DNA of 58,451 nucleotides from NCBI RefSeq assembly GCF_009866965.1, contig NZ_SPKJ01000016.1:1-58451 (forward strand). The letters run 5' to 3'. Position numbers and translations under genes: made by a program. Under the pieces are notes generated by a model. The model did not search any database and was not told the origin of the DNA. It saw nothing but the letters and a program-made list of their open reading frames with translations. This DNA comes from Propylenella binzhouense (GTDB taxonomy: Bacteria > Pseudomonadota > Alphaproteobacteria > Rhizobiales > Afifellaceae). Positions 53,571 to 58,451 of this stretch are shown here, one piece after another (position 1 is the stretch's first letter; every line of letters starts with the position of its first letter).

Positions 53571-53612
53571 GCCGGGAGGGGCGCGGGAAGGCGCCGCCGC
53601 TCCGCAGCGGCG

Positions 53613-54362
53613 CTAGCGCCGCTCCGCGGCGTCGAGCCGGGCCTTCCAGTGCAGCCAGGAGCGCTCGACCGGCGAGGCGCGGATGACGCCCGCGAGCGCG
53701 CGCTCCCCGGCCGTCAGCGCGTCGAGGCGGCCGAGCTGCATGGCCTGGCTCTGCACCGCCGCGTTCGCGGCCGAATGCACGGCCCGGAACACCATCTCGC
53801 GGAGGCTCCGCCCGACCACGGTCGCGCCGTGCCGGCGCATCAGTACCAGCCAGTGCGGCCCGAGCGCGCGGGCGAGCGAGGCGCCCTCCTCGGGCCTGGT
53901 GAGCAGCAGGTTGGTGTCGCCGAACTCGTGCTGGCTGTCCCAGAACGGCGCCTCCTCGCCGATCACCGCGCCGAGCTGGGAGACCGGCACGAGCGGCGTG
54001 CCGGCGACGCAGAAGGGCAGGATCGCGGGCGCATGGTGGTGGCAGATCGCGCTCACGTCGGGGCGCGCCCTGTAGATCTCCGAATGGATCACGACCTCGG
54101 AATAGAGCGGGCGGTCGGACGCGCCGACCAGGCTGCCGTCGAGGTCGAATTCCAGGATGTCGCCGGCCTGGACGACGATCGGGGGCAGCGCGCAGGACAG
54201 GAAGAACCGGCCGGGATCCGCCGGGTGGCGGACGCTGACATGGCCGAACGCGTCGAGGACGTCCTCGTTCACGAGCAGGCGGTTGGCCACCGCGAGCTCC
54301 TCCTTCAGGCCCGCAAGGTCGGCTTCGGCGCCTGCCTGGTCCTTGGAAAGCGCATCAGGCAC
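53613..54362 (-). CDS. Class II aldolase/adducin family protein
   Basis: A 249-residue protein of the class II aldolase fold. Zinc ligands are apparent in AICHHHAPAILPF and LMRRHGATVVG; GHVSVRHP and LYSEVVIHSEIYRARPDV are family blocks. Members include fuculose-phosphate aldolase and HCOMODA or decarboxylase-type enzymes for aromatic products. GTG 54362 has GGAG nine bases upstream and overlaps the Mo-subunit stop by eight bases; ATG 54377 is the alternative. It is the last gene of the second hydroxylase operon, suggesting work on the hydroxylated product. Confidence 0.88.
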   Translation of the reverse strand: MPDALSKDQAGAEADLAGLKEELAVANRLLVNEDVLDAFGHVSVRHPADPGRFFLSCALPPIVVQAGDILEFDLDGSLVGASDRPLYSEVVIHSEIYRARPDVSAICHHHAPAILPFCVAGTPLVPVSQLGAVIGEEAPFWDSQHEFGDTNLLLTRPEEGASLARALGPHWLVLMRRHGATVVGRSLREMVFRAVHSAANAAVQSQAMQLGRLDALTAGERALAGVIRASPVERSWLHWKARLDAAERR

Positions 54363-56694
54363 GGCCGGACGCTCCATTGATGAGGGCGATGATGTCGGCC
54401 GGCGAGACCGGCGCCTGGGCGATCCGGACGCCGTAGGGCGAGAGCGCATCCTCGACCGCGGAGATGATGGCCGCCGGCGTCGGGATGACCCCGGATTCGC
54501 CGACGCCCTTCACGCCGAGCGTGTTGAGCGGCGAGGGGGACTGGCGGTGCAGGATCTCGATCTCGGGGATCTCGGTCGCGGTCACGAGCAGGTACTCGCC
54601 GAAATTGGTGGTGACGGGCTGCGCCTCGGCATCGAAGCCCATCCACTCGAACAGCGCGTTGCCGATGCCGTGCACGATGCCGCCGACGACCTGGCCGTCG
54701 ACGATCATCGGGTTGATCATCCGCCCGCAATCGTGCGCGAGCGTGAAGCGGGTGACCGTCACGGCGCCCGTGTCGACGTCGACCTCCACCTCCGCGACCG
54801 CGCTCCCGCTCGAGAACGCCATGTCGTGCACGATCACGTGCTCCTCGGCCTCGAGCCCAGGCTCCAGATCGCCCGGCAGCTTGTAGCCGGGGGAGCCGTC
54901 GAGCGCCCGGGCGATCGCGCCGAGCGCGATGCCGTGCTCCGAGACGCCCTTGAGCGCCACGCGCGTGCCGACGATCTCGAGGTCGTCCTCCGCCACCTCG
55001 AGCATCGCGCTCGCGGCCTTGAGGATCTTCTTCCGCACCTTCATTGCGGCGGCGTGCGCCGAGTTGCCGGCCATCACCGCCTGGCGGCTGTTGAAGCCGC
55101 CGAAGCCGAGATTGATCGCCGCGGTATCGCCCGTCGTCACCGACACGTTCGCCATGTCGCCGCCGAGCTGGTCCGCGACGATCTGCGCGAGCATCGTCTG
55201 CGTGCTCTGGCCCATGGCGGTGGCGCCGGAGGCGACGCGGATCCGGCCGTTCGACGTCACGCGCACCTTGACCGGCTCGAACGGCCCGCGCCCCGTTCCC
55301 TCGACGTAGTTCGCGAGGCCGATCCCGATGTGCCGCCCCGCGGCGCGTGCCGCCTCCTGCCGCGCCCTGAAATCGGCCCAGCCGGTCTTCGCCAGCACGT
55401 CGGCCATCGCCGTCGGAAAGTCGCCGCTGTCGAGCGCCACGAAGGTGCCGCCGCGGAGCTTGAGCGGCTTCTCGCACGGCATCTGATCGGCGTGCACCAG
55501 GTTGCGCCGCCGGACCTCCGCGCGGTCGAGGCCGAGTTCGCGCGCGACGCGGTCGAGCAGCCGCTCCATCACGAAGGTCGCCTGCGGCTGGCCGGCGCCG
55601 CGGATCGGCGTGACCGGAACCTTGTTGGTGAGCGCGAGCTTCACGTCGAGCCGGTAGGCCGGCACGTTGTAGGGGAGCGGCACCGTGACGGCGGACCCGT
55701 AGGGCACGTTGACGCCGCGGGCGGTATAGGCGCCGTGGTCGTGGATCAGCGATCCGCGGATGCCGAGAATCCGGCCGTCGCCGTCGATTGCGATCGCCAT
55801 GTCCCAGTACTGGTCGCGCTCCTGCGTGGTCGCGACGAAATGCTCCCGCCTGTCCTCGATCCATTTCACCGGCCGGCCGAGCAGGATCGAGGCGAGCGGG
55901 ACCACGATCTCCTCCGGATAGAAGACGAGCTTCGGTCCGAAGCCGCCGCCGAGATCGGGCGCCACCACCCGGACCTCCTCGTCGTCCCTGCCGAGCAGCG
56001 CGCAGATGAGCCGCTTGGCGGGATGCGGGGTCTGGGTGGAGCTCCACACCGTCAGCCGGTTTCCGATCGGGTCGTGGGCGGCGACGACCCCCCGGCACTC
56101 CATCGAATGCGCGACGCCGCGGTGCTGCCAGAAGCTCTCCCGCAGGACATGCGGCGCCCGTGCGAAGGCCTGGTCGATGTCGCCATAGGCCATGTCGAAG
56201 GCGGCGACGAGGTTGTGCGGCTCGCGGGAATGGACGCGCGGCGCGTCGTCCGCGAGCGCGTCCCGGCAGTTCTCCGCGACCGGAAGCGGATCGTAGTCGA
56301 TCTCGACCAGGGCGGCCGCATCCTCGGCGACGTAGCGGGAGGCGGCGACCACGATCGCGACCGGCTCGCCGACATGGACGACCTCGTCGGAGGCGAGCAC
56401 CGGCCTGTCCACCTCCAGCCGGTAGCTCGGGCTCGGCAGACCGACGACGAGGCGTTCCGCCGTGAGATGGGGCACGAGATCGCCCGCCGTGAAGACCGCG
56501 ACCACCCCGGGCACCGCCGCCGCGGCTGCCGTGTCGATGCCGCGGATCGCGGCATGGGCATGCGGGCTCCGCACGAATGCCGCCTCGAGCATGCCGGGGA
56601 GGTGGATGTCGTCGACGAAGCGCGCGCGTCCGCGCAGCAGCGCGTCGTCCTCGATCCGGGGGACCGCCTTGCCGACCATGCCGCCCGGATTCAT
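54355..56694 (-). CDS. Xanthine dehydrogenase-family molybdenum-binding large subunit (system 2)
   Basis: A 779-residue Moco subunit: GKAVPRIEDDALLRGRARFVDDIHLPG, DLGGGFGPKLVFYPEE, VKWIEDRREHFVAT and the catalytic Glu in GVKGVGESG. The active-site loop TPIRGAGQPQAT is close to the AYRGAGR of form II CoxL-like hydroxylases, which act on unknown or diverse substrates. It differs from system 1 in this loop, so the two enzymes are not simple duplicates in function. ATG 56694 overlaps the [2Fe-2S] gene stop by four bases. Confidence 0.93.
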   Translation of the reverse strand: MNPGGMVGKAVPRIEDDALLRGRARFVDDIHLPGMLEAAFVRSPHAHAAIRGIDTAAAAAVPGVVAVFTAGDLVPHLTAERLVVGLPSPSYRLEVDRPVLASDEVVHVGEPVAIVVAASRYVAEDAAALVEIDYDPLPVAENCRDALADDAPRVHSREPHNLVAAFDMAYGDIDQAFARAPHVLRESFWQHRGVAHSMECRGVVAAHDPIGNRLTVWSSTQTPHPAKRLICALLGRDDEEVRVVAPDLGGGFGPKLVFYPEEIVVPLASILLGRPVKWIEDRREHFVATTQERDQYWDMAIAIDGDGRILGIRGSLIHDHGAYTARGVNVPYGSAVTVPLPYNVPAYRLDVKLALTNKVPVTPIRGAGQPQATFVMERLLDRVARELGLDRAEVRRRNLVHADQMPCEKPLKLRGGTFVALDSGDFPTAMADVLAKTGWADFRARQEAARAAGRHIGIGLANYVEGTGRGPFEPVKVRVTSNGRIRVASGATAMGQSTQTMLAQIVADQLGGDMANVSVTTGDTAAINLGFGGFNSRQAVMAGNSAHAAAMKVRKKILKAASAMLEVAEDDLEIVGTRVALKGVSEHGIALGAIARALDGSPGYKLPGDLEPGLEAEEHVIVHDMAFSSGSAVAEVEVDVDTGAVTVTRFTLAHDCGRMINPMIVDGQVVGGIVHGIGNALFEWMGFDAEAQPVTTNFGEYLLVTATEIPEIEILHRQSPSPLNTLGVKGVGESGVIPTPAAIISAVEDALSPYGVRIAQAPVSPADIIALINGASGRA

Positions 56695-57185
56695 GCCCGC
56701 GCCTCCCGCAGACGCGCCGCCGCGTCGAGAGCCGCCGCGATGATGTCGCGGTAGCCGGTGCAGCGGCAGATATTGCCGGAGAGCGCGACCTTGAGCTCGG
56801 CTTCGCTCGGCTCCGGATTTTCCGCCAGATACTCGACCAGCGTGGCGAGGATCCCCGGCGTGCAGAAGCCGCATTGCAGCCCGTGATGGTCCTTGAAGGC
56901 CTGCTGCAGCGGGTGGAGCGCGTCCTCGCCCGGTGCGAGCCCCTCGATGGTGGCGACCTCGCGGCCGTCCGCCTGGACGGCGAGCATCAGGCAGGAGCGC
57001 ACGGCGAGGCCGTCGACGAGGACGGTGCAGGCGCCGCAGACGCCGTGCTCGCAGCCGACATGGGTTCCGGTGAGCTCGACCGCATGGCGCAGGAAGTCCG
57101 CGAGCGTGAGCCGCACCTCGACCTCCCGGTCGTGGCGGCTTCCGTTGACGGAGACCGAGATCGCCCGTCGTTCCGATCCTTGCAT
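56691..57185 (-). CDS. Xanthine dehydrogenase-family [2Fe-2S] subunit (system 2)
   Basis: A 164-residue subunit with the cluster cysteines CEHGVCGAC, the Cys of RSCLM, CGFC and CRC. ATG 57185 is preceded by GGAG at short spacing; a TTG at 57206 that overlaps the FAD-subunit stop (TTGA) would add seven residues. It links the Mo and FAD subunits encoded on either side. Confidence 0.94.
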   Translation of the reverse strand: MQGSERRAISVSVNGSRHDREVEVRLTLADFLRHAVELTGTHVGCEHGVCGACTVLVDGLAVRSCLMLAVQADGREVATIEGLAPGEDALHPLQQAFKDHHGLQCGFCTPGILATLVEYLAENPEPSEAELKVALSGNICRCTGYRDIIAAALDAAARLREARA

Positions 57186-57202
57186 CGTCTCCGTTGCTCC
57201 GC

Positions 57203-58075
57203 TCAATGGATCGCTGCCGCGGCGATGCCGGCCGCCCGGGCGAGCGCGCGCCGCGCCATGACCGGCGCGAGATGCCGGCGATAGCTCGCCGGCACCAGCG
57301 CATCCCCCATCGCCTCGAGCTCGGCGCAGGGCCGGCAGAGCTCGGCGAAAAGCTCTTCCGAGGGAGTCTCGCCGGCGAGCGCAGCCTCGATCGCGGAGAG
57401 CCGGGTCGGCACCGGCTCGAGGCCGCCGAGAACGAGGGCGGCCCTGCCGATCCGCCCGTCGTCGCGGAAGGCGAGCAGTGCGGCCGCCGAGACGATGGCG
57501 AAATCGCCGTGCCGGCGGGCATATTCGGCGAAGCCGAATCCGTGGCCGGCGGGCCAGGCCTCGAAGACGATCTCCGTCACGATTTCGTCGAGGCCGGTGG
57601 CGGGCGTCATGTAGCCGAGCGGGAACTCGGAAAACGGGATCGCGCGCGTTCCGCCCGGCCCCGCCACCGTCACCGTCGCGTCGAGCGCGGCGCAGACCGT
57701 CACCAGCTCGGCGGACGGGTCGAGATGCGACAGCGAGCCCCCGATCGTGCCGCGGTTGCGGGTCTGGAGATGGCCGACATGGGCGAGCGCCGCGGGAATG
57801 ATCGGGAGCTTCGCCGCGAGCAGGGCGGAGCGTTCGAGATCGCGCTGGCGCGTCATCGCGCCGATCCGGACGGTCCTCCCCTCCGCCTCGACATGCGCGA
57901 GCCCGGCGACCTTGTTGAGATCGATCAGGTGGTCCGGCAGGACGAAGCGCATGTTCAGCATCGGCATCAGCGACTGCCCGCCCGCGAGGAGCTTCGCGTT
58001 CTCGAGCGTCCCGAGCAGCGTGACGGTCTCTGCGAGGGTGCGGGGATCGTGATAGCGGAATGGCGGCGGCTTCAT
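57203..58075 (-). CDS. Xanthine dehydrogenase-family FAD-binding subunit (system 2)
   Basis: A 290-residue FAD subunit with AKLLAGGQSLMPMLNMRFVLP and the canonical RNRGTIGGSLSHLDPSAELVTV. It heads the operon FAD, Fe-S, Mo, class II aldolase, all overlapping or nearly so. A ribosome-binding site is poorly placed (GGAGAGAGG about 14 bases before the ATG). A candidate promoter lies upstream at 58110-58137. Confidence 0.93.
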   Translation of the reverse strand: MKPPPFRYHDPRTLAETVTLLGTLENAKLLAGGQSLMPMLNMRFVLPDHLIDLNKVAGLAHVEAEGRTVRIGAMTRQRDLERSALLAAKLPIIPAALAHVGHLQTRNRGTIGGSLSHLDPSAELVTVCAALDATVTVAGPGGTRAIPFSEFPLGYMTPATGLDEIVTEIVFEAWPAGHGFGFAEYARRHGDFAIVSAAALLAFRDDGRIGRAALVLGGLEPVPTRLSAIEAALAGETPSEELFAELCRPCAELEAMGDALVPASYRRHLAPVMARRALARAAGIAAAAIH

Positions 58076-58109
58076 CGGCGGCCGTGAACCTCTCTCCAGC
58101 GACGCGCCA

Positions 58110-58137
58110 AGACTAGCCCGGCTGACCTAAAAGGCAA
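58110..58137 (-). promoter_or_regulatory. Candidate promoter of molybdenum hydroxylase operon 2
   Basis: On the minus strand TTGCCT (58137-58132) and TAGTCT (58115-58110) are separated by 16 bases and stand about 35 bases before the FAD-subunit start. Matches to the sigma-70 consensus are partial. The surrounding DNA (58120-58160) is less G+C-rich than its neighbours. Confidence 0.4.
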
Positions 58138-58251
58138 CACGAATCCCAGAAATATGACAGGCGGCGTTCTCCCTCCGCGGCGTCTCCGGTCTCCCGCGCG
58201 AGGGTGCGGTCCCGACCCGCGATGCAGGTGGGCGCGGCGCCCGGCCTGCGG

Positions 58252-58451
58252 CTAGGCCCGCCCGAACAGCCGCTTCAGCGAATCCCGGAGCGCGGCGAAG
58301 ATGAGGGAGAAGCCGGAGATCGGCTTGGCGGCCGGCTTCGGCGCGCGGGGCGATGCGGCTGCCGGGGCGGCGACCGGTGCCGGCGCTGCCGGCTTCGCCG
58401 GTCCGGGGGCGGCAGGTGCCGGTGCTTCGGGCAGGTCCGCAGCCGCGCCGG
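58252..58451 (-). CDS. C-terminal fragment of an Ala/Pro-rich protein (runs off window)
   Basis: An open frame enters from the right edge and ends at TAG (58254-58252). The last 65 residues are an Ala/Pro/Lys-rich linker of about 40 residues followed by a hydrophobic-basic tail, SGFSLIFAALRDSLKRLFGRA. No start lies within the window. Composition suggests a flexible linker ending in an amphipathic helix; the protein is not identified and the call rests only on the uninterrupted frame and its biased composition. Confidence 0.45.
   Translation of the reverse strand, partial: GAAADLPEAPAPAAPGPAKPAAPAPVAAPAAASPRAPKPAAKPISGFSLIFAALRDSLKRLFGRA

Overview
The window is about 70% G+C and reads as a chromosomal segment of an alphaproteobacterium, probably a metabolically versatile soil or aquatic heterotroph of the Hyphomicrobiales/Rhodospirillales type. 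The evidence is the hisB-DUF2628-hisH-hisA order, an hslV-GNAT-hslU cluster, a SAM-II riboswitch in front of metZ (a class found mostly in Alphaproteobacteria), FNR/FixK-type boxes, and many GTG/TTG starts and 4-base stop/start overlaps. I see no insertion sequence, phage gene, integrase or CRISPR array.

Region 1 (1-26.5 kb) is mostly housekeeping. It holds a truncated YgjP-type peptidase, a GGDEF-EAL protein, part of a histidine operon (hisF and hisE are not next to hisA), the HslVU protease, a PhyH dioxygenase, an adenosine-kinase-like PfkB kinase, an L,D-transpeptidase lipoprotein, pyrE, a CDP-alcohol phosphatidyltransferase, metZ, long-form dcd, tRNA-Gly(CCC) and a small lipid-related cluster (phosphoesterase, CDP-archaeol-synthase-like protein, diacylglycerol-kinase-like protein). 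It also has a low-oxygen/stress group: a CBS-BON protein and a ribosome hibernation factor fused to a cold-shock domain, both with FNR-type boxes, and a gene of unknown function with a third box. A glucoamylase-like protein and an SbmA/BacA-like ABC exporter close the region.

Region 2 (26.5-35.4 kb) is a divergent catabolic unit. Leftward, six tightly packed genes encode a PotABCD-type ABC importer, an Asp/Glu/hydantoin-type racemase and a GNAT protein. Rightward, two overlapping genes encode amidohydrolases (an AtzA/TrzA/guanine-deaminase-type and a cytosine-deaminase-type). A perfect 7-3-7 inverted repeat sits between the two arms. Together they suggest import and hydrolytic opening of a nitrogen-containing ring or imide; the substrate cannot be named from sequence.

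Region 3 (35.4-58.2 kb) is dominated by uptake and oxidation of organic acids or aromatics: a TAXI-type TRAP transporter, an MFS transporter, a UbiD-family decarboxylase, an ABC importer with a fused double permease and two tandem paralogous binding proteins, two separate three-subunit molybdenum hydroxylases of the xanthine dehydrogenase family, a class II aldolase/adducin protein, an orphan TctC-type binding protein and an AbrB-family membrane protein. Four intergenic regions here share an unusually A+T-rich motif close to AATTTTTGTAC, which points to one shared local regulator. I consider the decarboxylase-hydroxylase-transporter island the best candidate for an undescribed pathway. A 3' fragment of an Ala/Pro-rich protein lies at the right edge.
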